In this document: in pieces, positions 1 through 7,944 of the stretch
Layout of the letters: every line of letters starts with the position of its first letter
Position numbering within the stretch: position 1 is the first letter of the stretch
Assembly: GCA_021796135.1 (NCBI GenBank)
Contig: JAJYOQ010000025.1
Coordinates: forward strand, 1 to 17,829
Length of the DNA stretch: 17,829 nt
From: Bacteroidota bacterium
GTDB taxonomy: Bacteria > Bacteroidota > Ignavibacteria > Ignavibacteriales > Ignavibacteriaceae
Direction: 5' to 3'
Program-made: the position numbers and the translations under genes
Notes under the pieces: generated by a model
Database searches by the model: none
What the model was told of the DNA's origin: nothing
The model's input: only the letters and a program-made list of their open reading frames with translations

Positions 1-100
1 TCGCTAAATAATATAAAATATGTGATTTGGAATATGTTATACTAGAAAGGAGAAAGACAGACAGAAGATTAGAGGGACAAAAATAAAATATAGAGAATGG

Positions 101-120
101 ATTCCCGCTTTCGCGGGAAT
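101..120. repeat. ATTCCCGC/GCGGGAAT palindrome in intergenic DNA
   Basis: A perfect inverted repeat with 8-bp arms (ATTCCCGC and GCGGGAAT) and a TTTC loop lies 50 bp beyond the stop codon of the S9 peptidase. The G+C-rich arms stand out against very AT-rich flanks. The architecture resembles dispersed REP-like palindromes (for example the ATTCCC-N8-GGGAAT repeats of Neisseria), but only one copy is present here, so dispersal cannot be shown. A T-run begins nine bases after it on the plus strand. On the minus strand, the direction of the peptidase gene, no U-tract follows, so it would be a transcript-end stabiliser rather than a standard terminator. The rest of 1-169 shows no gene. Confidence 0.6.
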
Positions 121-169
121 AACAAATTATTTTTTTATCAAACCATAGTTTGTAATTTTAGAAAATAAA

Positions 170-2158
170 TCATTTTAAATAATTTACCATCCAGTCTATC
201 CAGCGTTTGTATACGTCTGTTGATCTTACTATATCACCGGGGAAATGTGTATCAGCCGGATAAACATAGAAATCAGTATGAACACCGTTATCACGAAGTG
301 CGTGATACATTTCGTAACTATTTACGATTGGAACATTATTATCACCTGCATCGCCTAGAATAAGTGTTGGAGCTTTAACATTAGAAGCAAGTTCTATAGG
401 TGATTGCTCTCGCCATATTTTCCAATATTTAGCGACCCAGGGAGAGCCTCCGAAGAAATATAGGTCTTGCGATTGGTAATATGCAATAGTATAATCCATT
501 ACCCAATCATTTAGAGCAGCTCCCTCAACTGCAGCTTTCCATTTATCAGGATAATATCCGTTGAGCCAGGATGTCATATAGCCACCGTAAGACCATCCTG
601 AAATTCCGATCTTATTCGTATCTATTGCGCCTAGTTCTTCAACTTTTTCTAATCCGGCTATTATATCTTTTCCCGGACCTTCTCCCGTATTTCTAAAAAT
701 TGCATGTTGATAATCATCGCCGAGATTTATACTGCCTCTGTAATTTGGTTGGAATACAAAAAATCCCTTAGCGGCGAGTAACTGAGGAAGCGGAGAGAAA
801 TTAATTGTCGAAGCACCTTCCGGTCCCCCGTGAATAACTAGAACAAGTGGATATTTATTCCCTGTCACATAATTCAATGGATATGTTAATACTCCGTCTT
901 CATCAAAATTATCAGGACCTTTCCAGTTTATGTCTTCAGTTTTAGCAATATTTAAACTATCAATAAACTTATTATAATCAGATAGTCTAACAGGTTTTGA
1001 ATTTAAAGAAGGAAGAACATATAATTCAGAAGGATGATTAGGAGTAACTCCGATAAAAGATAGAATACCGTTTTGAGAAACAGAAATACTTCTGCTGTCA
1101 ACTCCGATATTTCCTAAATCAAGTTTAACTGCATTTCCGTTAATGCCAATATACCAGATAACTGATTGAGTGCCTAATTCTCCCGAAAGTATTAGTGATT
1201 TTCCATCTGGCATCCATGAATAACTATTAAAATTGCGTGCAAGTTTATTAGTTATATCCGAAATTTTTCCTTTTTCGTTAAGATAAACAGCATTACCGTT
1301 ATTCTGATCTCCGTTCCTTGGTCTCATAAATGCTAAAATATTTCCTTTGGGAGAATAATATGGCGAACCTGAACCTTCATCATTGACGACGGTACTTACT
1401 TCCCCGCCTTTTGAATCGACTTGTGCAATAATTGAATGCCATGCATTGCCTTCCCATACATTAGGGAATTGCTGAAAGGTTATTGTTTTACCATCAGGAT
1501 TCCATGCAAGTTGAGAAATTGTTTCCTGATCTGTACAAAGACTAAACTTACCTTTTGTCAACTGCCTTGCTGTACCGCCTTTTGATGGAATAATCCAAAT
1601 GTGCCAGGGTTGTAGTTCTGCTCTAACCAAATAATTATTATCTGTAACCTGAAAAGCATCTTCATGATGCTTAATTTCTTTAGGATTAGGTATTGTATCC
1701 TGAGCAACAAAGGCAATGTTTCCGCCATCCGGACTCCAGGAATATTCAATGACATCAGTCTTTGAATTGGTAATACAGACAGGATCGCCGCCATTCATAG
1801 GCATAACATAGATTTGCGTTTTTTTTGATACCGGTTCTTTAGCAAGGAAAGATAATTTCAAACCGTCTGGCGACCAATTTAGTTTTGAAATGCCTTCTCT
1901 TTTGTAAGTAATAGTACGCGACGATGCATCTCTGACATTGAATAGGTCAATTTCTTCATTGCTTTTATCTTTATCCCAATCGGGTCTGGATACTATGACT
2001 GCTATACTATTTCCATCAGGAGAGATCTTAGGACTTGAAAGTTTTACTAGTCTTCTCAGATCTGAAAGCTTTAAGGGCTCTTGATTATTTTGAGAGAAAG
2101 TTAACCCCGAGATTAGGAAGAATGCAGCTGCTATGATTTTTAGATTATTAAATTTCAT
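170..2158 (-). CDS. Secreted S9 family peptidase (prolyl oligopeptidase / acylaminoacyl-peptidase type)
   Basis: This is an alpha/beta-hydrolase serine peptidase that probably cleaves short peptides after export. The protein opens with a Sec signal peptide (KFNN, then a hydrophobic stretch IIAAAFFLISGLTF). A TolB-like beta-propeller follows at about residues 40-395, with repeated W/SPDG motifs. The C-terminal catalytic domain spans about 435-662. The triad is visible: Ser523 in GWSYGGY, Asp606 in GDAGDNNVP and His638 in ADTHFP; the HGGP oxyanion motif is near 443. I chose the ATG at 2158 (662 aa). An in-frame TTG three codons upstream (2167) would only add residues before the signal peptide. 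No strong Shine-Dalgarno is present. The gene lies 82 bp after ywbE and has its own candidate promoter at 2198-2228. The exact specificity (DPP-IV, acylaminoacyl or oligopeptidase) cannot be told from sequence. Confidence 0.9.
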   Translation of the reverse strand: MKFNNLKIIAAAFFLISGLTFSQNNQEPLKLSDLRRLVKLSSPKISPDGNSIAVIVSRPDWDKDKSNEEIDLFNVRDASSRTITYKREGISKLNWSPDGLKLSFLAKEPVSKKTQIYVMPMNGGDPVCITNSKTDVIEYSWSPDGGNIAFVAQDTIPNPKEIKHHEDAFQVTDNNYLVRAELQPWHIWIIPSKGGTARQLTKGKFSLCTDQETISQLAWNPDGKTITFQQFPNVWEGNAWHSIIAQVDSKGGEVSTVVNDEGSGSPYYSPKGNILAFMRPRNGDQNNGNAVYLNEKGKISDITNKLARNFNSYSWMPDGKSLILSGELGTQSVIWYIGINGNAVKLDLGNIGVDSRSISVSQNGILSFIGVTPNHPSELYVLPSLNSKPVRLSDYNKFIDSLNIAKTEDINWKGPDNFDEDGVLTYPLNYVTGNKYPLVLVIHGGPEGASTINFSPLPQLLAAKGFFVFQPNYRGSINLGDDYQHAIFRNTGEGPGKDIIAGLEKVEELGAIDTNKIGISGWSYGGYMTSWLNGYYPDKWKAAVEGAALNDWVMDYTIAYYQSQDLYFFGGSPWVAKYWKIWREQSPIELASNVKAPTLILGDAGDNNVPIVNSYEMYHALRDNGVHTDFYVYPADTHFPGDIVRSTDVYKRWIDWMVNYLK

Positions 2159-2197
2159 TTTACTCAATCTTTAAATTATATATTTTTTGAATATAGT

Positions 2198-2228
2198 GAA
2201 ATATAGCTTAGAAAAGGAAAAAGGCAAA
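2198..2228 (-). promoter_or_regulatory. Candidate Bacteroidota-type promoter for the S9 peptidase
   Basis: Read on the minus strand, TTTG (2225-2228) is followed after 19 nt by TATATTTC (2198-2205). This is one mismatch from the -33 TTTG / -7 TAnnTTTG pattern of the Bacteroidota primary sigma factor. It lies about 40 nt upstream of the ATG at 2158. AT-rich DNA gives such matches by chance, so this is tentative. Confidence 0.35.
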
Positions 2229-2240
2229 AGGTTAGTAGAT

Positions 2241-2435
2241 TTAATCGAATATTTTTTTGACTCGACCAATTTCTCCGGTTTCCAGACGGACTTTTATTCC
2301 ATGAGGATGCTGAGGTGACTTTGTAAGAATATCTTTTACAATCCCCTCGGTAAGATTGCCGGTTCTTTGATCTTGTTTGAGGACAATTGAAACACGCTGA
2401 CCTATTTTAATTTGCTCGCGCTTTATTATGTCCAT
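2241..2435 (-). CDS. ywbE: YwbE family protein (DUF2196)
   Basis: This is a 64-residue protein of the conserved but functionally uncharacterised YwbE family. The family signature runs through the whole chain: [15 protein letters not shown], then [14 protein letters not shown], then HPHGIKVRL and GEIGRVKKI. Alternating short beta-strands and basic residues suggest a small beta-barrel, possibly nucleic-acid-binding (inference). Its ATG lies inside the 3' end of the upstream RhlE-type helicase gene, giving a 29-bp overlap in a different frame. A purine-rich AAAGGAAAG (2446-2454, minus) precedes it by about 10 nt. The overlap implies co-transcription and perhaps translational coupling with the helicase. 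Full family length; no sign of damage. Confidence 0.85.
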   Translation of the reverse strand: MDIIKREQIKIGQRVSIVLKQDQRTGNLTEGIVKDILTKSPQHPHGIKVRLETGEIGRVKKIFD

Positions 2436-3721
2436 GTTTAAAATTCTTTCCTTTAAATCTATTTTTCCCCTGCCATCTTTTTTTATTTGATTCTGCAGGT
2501 AATAAGGAATTTTTTAATGCCGGGCTAGCAGATGTGCCAGGAATACTCATATTTTCCAATTGGACAGAACTATTATCCATTTTTTTCATTTGGAAAGGAT
2601 GATCTTCAATAACGGGTATTGAAGTCAAAATAAGCTTATTAATATCTTTTAAGAATGCACGCTCTTCAGGATCGCAAAAAGAGAGAGCCGTCCCGCTTAG
2701 ACCCGCTCTGCCTGTGCGTCCGATTCTATGGACATAAGTTTCAGAAATATTCGGAATTTCATAATTTATTACATGCGATAATTCATCTACATCTATTCCG
2801 CGAGCAGCTATATCTGTTGCAACCAAAACTCTAGTTCTTTTATTCTTAAAATTACTTAAAGCTCTTTGTCTTGCATTTTGCGATTTATTACCGTGAATAG
2901 CTTCAGCTTGTATTTTTGAACTATTTAAAAATCTGGTGACAAGATCTGCACCATGTTTAGTGCGCGTAAAAACCAAAGCAGAATCAATTGAATTGTTTTT
3001 TAGTATATGGACAAGAAGAGCTTTCTTATCCGGCTTGGAAACAAAATAAACTCCCTGTTTGATAGACTTTACTGTAGGTGATTCAGGAGTAATTTCGATC
3101 TTAACAGGATTAGTTAAAATTGTATTCGCTAGTTTAACTATTTCTGAAGGCATTGTAGCAGAAAAAAAACAATGATTGTCTTTGGGAAGGCAGTTTTGAA
3201 ATTATTTTTTTTACATCATGAATAAAACCCATATCTAGCATGCGGTCGGCTTCATCCAAAACGAATATTTTGATATGATGAAGGTTAATAAAATGTTGAT
3301 TCATTAGATCAAGTAGTCTGCCCGGAGTAGCCACTAAGATATCTGCCCCGAGTTTTAGCTGGTCAGTTTGTCTTTTTTGAGGAACTCCTCCGAAAATTAC
3401 TATATTCCGGAGACCGGTATATCTTCCATAGCTTGAAAAACTTTCGCTAATTTGAATAGCCAGTTCTCTGGTAGGCGTTAATATAAGCGTCTTTATTGCA
3501 TTATTTTGCTTAGATTCAGATTTTAAGTTAAATAAAAGCTGAAGAATCGGAACAGCGAACGCAGCTGTCTTGCCTGTTCCGGTTTGGGCACAGCCAAGTA
3601 TATCTTTTCTTTCCAAAATTAAGGGTATTGCCTGCTCCTGAATTGGGGTAGGATTTGAGTATCCCTCTTCGATTAAAGCTTTATTTATTTGTTTAATTAG
3701 ATTTAGATTTTCGAATGACAT
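2407..3721 (-). pseudogene. rhlE: RhlE-type DEAD-box RNA helicase, frameshifted at an A8 tract
   Basis: An ATP-dependent RNA helicase whose reading frame is split in two. The 5' part (3721 to a TAG at 3134-3136) has the Q motif ([11 protein letters not shown]), Walker A AQTGTGKT (45-52), PTREL (83-87) and DEAD (156-159), but ends in nonsense after SLFF at residue 186. The 3' part, open from upstream of the ATG at 3153 to TAA at 2407-2409, carries the second RecA domain: [25 protein letters not shown] and a basic tail ([14 protein letters not shown]). Removing one base from the eight-A run at 3162-3169 restores motif III ([10 protein letters not shown]) and gives a normal protein of about 437 aa. 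Both halves are otherwise perfectly conserved. So this is a homopolymer sequencing error, a very recent mutation, or slippage-corrected expression; I cannot distinguish these. It overlaps ywbE by 29 bp. Confidence 0.85.
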
Positions 3722-3799
3722 TTGTTTCTTTCAAAGACTGAAGGGTAAAATTGATTGGTAAATTATAATATAATGAGGAAATTGTAAATTTTCATTTGT

Positions 3800-3830
3800 T
3801 AAAGTTACGATTATTATCTATCATCTCAAA
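3800..3830 (-). promoter_or_regulatory. Candidate promoter for the rhlE-ywbE unit
   Basis: On the minus strand TTTG (3827-3830) is followed after 19 nt by TAACTTTA (3800-3807), matching -33 TTTG / -7 TAnnTTTG except for the last base. The helicase ATG is about 79 nt downstream. An alternative TTTACA...TATAAT pair lies nearer the gene but has only a 15-nt spacer. Confidence 0.35.
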
Positions 3831-3914
3831 TGTTTTTAAGCATAAATATTTCTTTTGGCTTTATCAAGACCCTAGAAAAGAAGCCGCTGCCTATCTGAAA
3901 GCAATTTTAAATAA

Positions 3915-3947
3915 TTTGTCATTTTTATTACTAAATAGCTATATTTG
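3915..3947 (+). promoter_or_regulatory. Candidate Bacteroidota-type promoter for the hybrid kinase
   Basis: TTTG (3915-3918) and TATATTTG (3940-3947) are separated by 21 nt, a full match to the -33/-7 pattern. They lie 55 nt upstream of the kinase ATG. The 281-bp region between the divergent helicase and kinase genes (3722-4002) holds no ORF or RNA gene that I recognise. Confidence 0.45.
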
Positions 3948-4002
3948 TAAGTAATATAAAATAGCTGATATTCAACTAATTGAAAATTTTATCAGGAAAT
4001 TA

Positions 4003-6357
4003 ATGCAAAATTCAAAAATAGATTTCTTAAAAAAGACAGGTAGTCTATTAAGCTTGGCTTTCAGTGCTTCCCCGGATATGCCAAATGAGTTATGTGAATT
4101 GTTAGTCAGTGAATTTGACTTGCATGCAGCAATTATTTTTAATGTAGATCATCAAAACAAGCTAACTCTGGCCGGAAAATCAAAAGATGCTAAGAAATCT
4201 TATTCTGTAAATTCTACTTTCACCTGCAAAGTATGCCCATTATTAAAAGAACAAAAAGACAATTCTTTTGCGACACACTCAGATTGTGAAATTCAAGCTT
4301 CCGAATATATTGTTTATGAAGGATGTTTTTTTATTAAGCTGTCATTTGAAAATAAGCTTCTTATAAAGGTTGCAAAAAAGTCATTGATAACCTCGCTGGA
4401 CAAAGAAAGTTTTGAGGCATTAGGTCCTGTTATATCTATTATTTTTAATTTATGGAAAAATATGGGCGGTTCAAATTTATCAACGGATGATTTAATTTCT
4501 GTAATTGCTCATGAGCTCAAAACACCAACAAACAGCATCATGGGTTTTGCAACTTTACTGCAGGAAGAAAAGCTGACTTCATCTCAATCGGAATACGTTT
4601 CAACTTTAAAAGAAAGCGCTTTTAATCTTTCCCTGCTTATTAATGATCTTGTCGATATATCAAAAAATAATTCCGGTAACAGTAAACCAGTATATTCTCT
4701 TATAGATATAAAGTCATTCTTAAATGATATATTAAAACTTTTTGGAGATAAAGTAAATAAAAATAATATCGAATTCTTGGTATCGGTTGAAAAAGATGTT
4801 CCGCCTAATCTTAAAGTTGATTCACAAAAACTGCGGTACATTATATCGAATGTTATAACTTATTGTTTAAGGCAAACCGTTAAAGGGAAAATTTCAATCA
4901 ATGTATCTTTAATTTATCAAGATAAATTAAATTTCAGAATTACAGACACAAGCGCCGGAATGCCTTCCAATAAACTTAAAGATATATTTAGACCGTTTGC
5001 ATTAAATGATCTCGAAAATTCAAAAGTCGGTAACACTACAGGACTTAGTTTATTATTATCAAAGAATTATGTTGAATCTCTAAACGGCAGCATTGAAGTA
5101 ACTAGTCTCATTGGCAAAGGCACTACATATAATTTTACAGTGAAGGTTGAAACAATTTCAAAAGTTGAAAGCCAAATTAGTTCATTACCAAAACCCGGCA
5201 AGATAAATAAAGTCTTAGTAGTAGAAGATGATTACGCCACTTCAAAATTATTAAGTAATTATTTAAATAAATGGGGTTATGAACCGACAATAGTTAATTC
5301 TGCTGAACAAGCATTGAAAATGGTTGAAAAAGAAATATTCTTGGCAATATTAATGGACATTGTTTTGCCCGATGCAAATGGTTTTGAACTTCTGAAAAGA
5401 ATAAGAGAGCAAAAAAATGCTAAGAATACTCCTGTTATAGTTTGTTCTGTTGAGGCTGAACAACAAAAAGCCTTTTTGATGGGTGCTGTTGAATATTTTG
5501 TTAAGCCGATTCAATATAAATTCTTAGTAGAAGTATTAACAAGCTATAAGTTAAGAAAAGATTCAAACATATTAATTGTCGATGATGATGTACCTACATT
5601 AAATTTAATTAAGGGTGCTGTTGAGCAGGCTGGATTTAATGCTATAGCTGAATCTCACTCTGGCAGGGTAATGGAATTAATTGAAACTATGAGGCTTGAT
5701 CTGGCTATAATTGATCTTGATATGCCTGAATTGAGCGGATTTGATTTGATAAAATTGATAAAGTCTAAACAAAGTTTTGCCAATTTACCTATTATAATTT
5801 ATACAGGTAAAGAAAACTACCAGGATGATTTAAAAAAGATTGACGGAATGTTTTCCGATTTGTTACGTAAAAGCAGCACTAACATTGAACAATTATCTGA
5901 TGCTATCAATCAGATGATTAATAGATATGATGAACCGCCGAGTCCTGAAGTCGTAGCAGTTCAGAAAGATACTATTAAAATTCTTTTGGTTGAAGATTAC
6001 AAGCATTCACAGATTATTGTAACACGTTTACTAAAGAAGAATAATTTTGAATCCATAATTGTTGTAGAGAACGGTGCCGAAGCAGTTGAGGCAGTTCAAA
6101 AGCAAAAATTTGATCTTATATTAATGGACATGCAAATGCCGGTAATGAATGGCTTTGAGGCAACTGAAAGAATTAGGCAAATGGAGAATTATAAAGATAC
6201 TCCTATTATTGCTCTTACGGCTTTTGCAATGAAAGGCGACCGCGAAAAATGCCTGGAAGCCGGAGCAACTGATTATATACCGAAACCTATTGACAGCCAG
6301 GAATTTATCGAAAAAGTAAAATATTATACGAACAACAATAAAATGGCAACAGCTTAA
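4003..6357 (+). CDS. Hybrid sensor histidine kinase with three receiver domains
   Basis: A 784-aa cytoplasmic-looking two-component protein with no signal peptide or membrane segment. Residues 1-150 form a sensor region of unknown type with Cys75, Cys78, Cys95 and Cys108 (CKVC...C...C). The HisKA domain has phospho-acceptor His170 in AHELKTP. A HATPase-like domain spans about 235-383, then three CheY-like receivers: 402-515 (Asp452, Lys501), 522-640 (Asp571, Lys623) and 657-775 (Asp709, Thr739, Lys761). No HPt domain is seen. The ATP-binding boxes are degenerate: the N-box reads SNVITYCL, where the second Asn is a Tyr; the G1 box reads DTSAG instead of DxGxG; and the G2 box reads TTGLSL instead of GTGLGL. 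Kinase activity is therefore doubtful, while His170 and all three Asp sites remain. The start is supported by AGGA at 3994-3997, five bases before the ATG. The gene probably works in a phosphorelay with partners outside the window. Confidence 0.88.
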   Translation: MQNSKIDFLKKTGSLLSLAFSASPDMPNELCELLVSEFDLHAAIIFNVDHQNKLTLAGKSKDAKKSYSVNSTFTCKVCPLLKEQKDNSFATHSDCEIQASEYIVYEGCFFIKLSFENKLLIKVAKKSLITSLDKESFEALGPVISIIFNLWKNMGGSNLSTDDLISVIAHELKTPTNSIMGFATLLQEEKLTSSQSEYVSTLKESAFNLSLLINDLVDISKNNSGNSKPVYSLIDIKSFLNDILKLFGDKVNKNNIEFLVSVEKDVPPNLKVDSQKLRYIISNVITYCLRQTVKGKISINVSLIYQDKLNFRITDTSAGMPSNKLKDIFRPFALNDLENSKVGNTTGLSLLLSKNYVESLNGSIEVTSLIGKGTTYNFTVKVETISKVESQISSLPKPGKINKVLVVEDDYATSKLLSNYLNKWGYEPTIVNSAEQALKMVEKEIFLAILMDIVLPDANGFELLKRIREQKNAKNTPVIVCSVEAEQQKAFLMGAVEYFVKPIQYKFLVEVLTSYKLRKDSNILIVDDDVPTLNLIKGAVEQAGFNAIAESHSGRVMELIETMRLDLAIIDLDMPELSGFDLIKLIKSKQSFANLPIIIYTGKENYQDDLKKIDGMFSDLLRKSSTNIEQLSDAINQMINRYDEPPSPEVVAVQKDTIKILLVEDYKHSQIIVTRLLKKNNFESIIVVENGAEAVEAVQKQKFDLILMDMQMPVMNGFEATERIRQMENYKDTPIIALTAFAMKGDREKCLEAGATDYIPKPIDSQEFIEKVKYYTNNNKMATA

Positions 6358-6454
6358 GAATCCTCATTTATTCTAACTTGCTACCAGAATTATATTTCAG
6401 CAAATATATATTTTTTAAAGAATTATTATCAATTTTATTCCTACTAACTCAGTA

Positions 6455-7918
6455 ATGATAAAAAAAAATATCAGAGTCCGTTTTGCACCAAGTCCTACGG
6501 GATATTTACATGTTGGCGGTCTTCGTACGGCTTTATATAATTACTTATTCGCAAAAAAAAATAACGGAACTTTTATTCTTAGAATAGAAGATACTGACAG
6601 GAATAGATTTGTAGAAGGTGCAGTAGATAATTTGATCGCTGCATTAAAATGGTGCGGACTCGAATTTGACGAAGGACCAAATATTGAGGGAAATTTTGGA
6701 CCATATATGCAATCGCAGCGACTTGAACTTTATAAAAAATATTCGGAAGAATTACTAAATTCCGGACATGCTTATTATTGTTTCTGCACTCCGGAAAGAC
6801 TTGATGCATTAAGAGAACAACAGCAAAAGCAAAAACTCCCCCAGTCAAAATATGACAAACATTGTCTTCATCTAACACCGGAAGAAATTAAACATAATCT
6901 TGATTCAGGATTACAATATGTTGTCAGGTTAAACGTACCGCCGGATATGCAAATTACATTTGATGATTTAATACGTGAAGAAGTGACTTTCAACAGCAGT
7001 AATATTGATGATCAGATTTTAATTAAAGGCGACGGGTATCCTACCTATCATTTAGCAAATGTAATTGATGATCATTTAATGGAAATCACACATGTAATCC
7101 GGGGAGAAGAATGGTTATCATCCACACCTAAGCATATATTACTTTATAATTTTTTTAGTTGGGAGAAACCATTATTTGCTCACCTCCCTCTTCTTTTAAA
7201 TCCTGACAGGTCGAAATTAAGCAAGCGTCAAGGTGATGTGGCAGTTGAAGATTATCGAGCTAAGGGATATTTAAGAGAAGCACTAGTTAATTTTGTTGCT
7301 TTGCTCGGTTGGAACGCCGGAGACGACAAGGAATTTTATGATATGGACTCTTTAATAGAAAACTTTTCACTTGAGCGAGTCAATAAAGCAGGCGCCGTAT
7401 TTGATCTTGAAAAGCTTAATTGGTTAAATACAGAACATTTGCGAAAGAAAGATGACAAAGAGATTTTGTCAATGCTGAAAGAAGAAATAAATCACTCATC
7501 TTTTAATTTGAATAATTACACTGATGATTATCTGCTTAAGGTTATTACGGCGATGAAAGAGAGGGTTTCTTTTATTCGTGAATATTTAACAAAAAGTCCT
7601 TATTTCTTTGAAGCCCCGGTTGAATATGATCGCTCATCAATAGAAAAAAATTGGAAAGAAGAAACAGCTTTGCAAATGGATAAGCTGAATGATGCTTTTA
7701 CTTTGATCAATAACCCCACAAAAGAAGAATTTGAGATTGTATTAACAAAGATTGCCGGAGAATTGAATATAGGAAAAGGAAAATTGATACATCCTTTGCG
7801 GCTGGCTGTTTCGGGAATGAGTTCCGGACCTGGTGTATTCGATATTCTTTCCATCATCGGTAAAGATGAGACATTAAAGCGAATTAAAACAGCAATTAAT
7901 AATATTAAATTAAAATAA
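6455..7918 (+). CDS. gltX: Glutamyl-tRNA synthetase
   Basis: A class I synthetase that charges tRNA-Glu with glutamate in an ATP-dependent reaction. The 487-aa length is normal. The HIGH motif appears as HVGG (19-22) within APSPTGYLHVGGLRTAL, and KMSKS as KLSKR (254-258). The zinc site of the E. coli type is intact: CFC at 109-111 and C-x-H at 137-139 (YDKHCLH). The anticodon-binding C-terminal domain follows from about residue 330. No clear Shine-Dalgarno precedes the ATG. It lies 97 bp after the hybrid kinase and 26 bp before the DeaD-type helicase, so it is probably co-transcribed with the helicase. Because a bona fide glnS is in the window, this enzyme is probably the discriminating form (inference). 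Confidence 0.96.
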   Translation: MIKKNIRVRFAPSPTGYLHVGGLRTALYNYLFAKKNNGTFILRIEDTDRNRFVEGAVDNLIAALKWCGLEFDEGPNIEGNFGPYMQSQRLELYKKYSEELLNSGHAYYCFCTPERLDALREQQQKQKLPQSKYDKHCLHLTPEEIKHNLDSGLQYVVRLNVPPDMQITFDDLIREEVTFNSSNIDDQILIKGDGYPTYHLANVIDDHLMEITHVIRGEEWLSSTPKHILLYNFFSWEKPLFAHLPLLLNPDRSKLSKRQGDVAVEDYRAKGYLREALVNFVALLGWNAGDDKEFYDMDSLIENFSLERVNKAGAVFDLEKLNWLNTEHLRKKDDKEILSMLKEEINHSSFNLNNYTDDYLLKVITAMKERVSFIREYLTKSPYFFEAPVEYDRSSIEKNWKEETALQMDKLNDAFTLINNPTKEEFEIVLTKIAGELNIGKGKLIHPLRLAVSGMSSGPGVFDILSIIGKDETLKRIKTAINNIKLK

Positions 7919-7944
7919 CTAATTCAGAAAAGGCAGCTAATAAT

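Noticed and set aside
1558..1794. Open frame overlapping the S9 peptidase on the same strand
   Set aside because: It lies wholly within the peptidase in another frame and shows no domain, while the peptidase frame has a complete set of catalytic motifs.
3722..4002. Possible small RNA or riboswitch in the divergent intergenic region
   Set aside because: No stable hairpin with a U-tract and no recognised riboswitch core; only promoter-like elements are visible.
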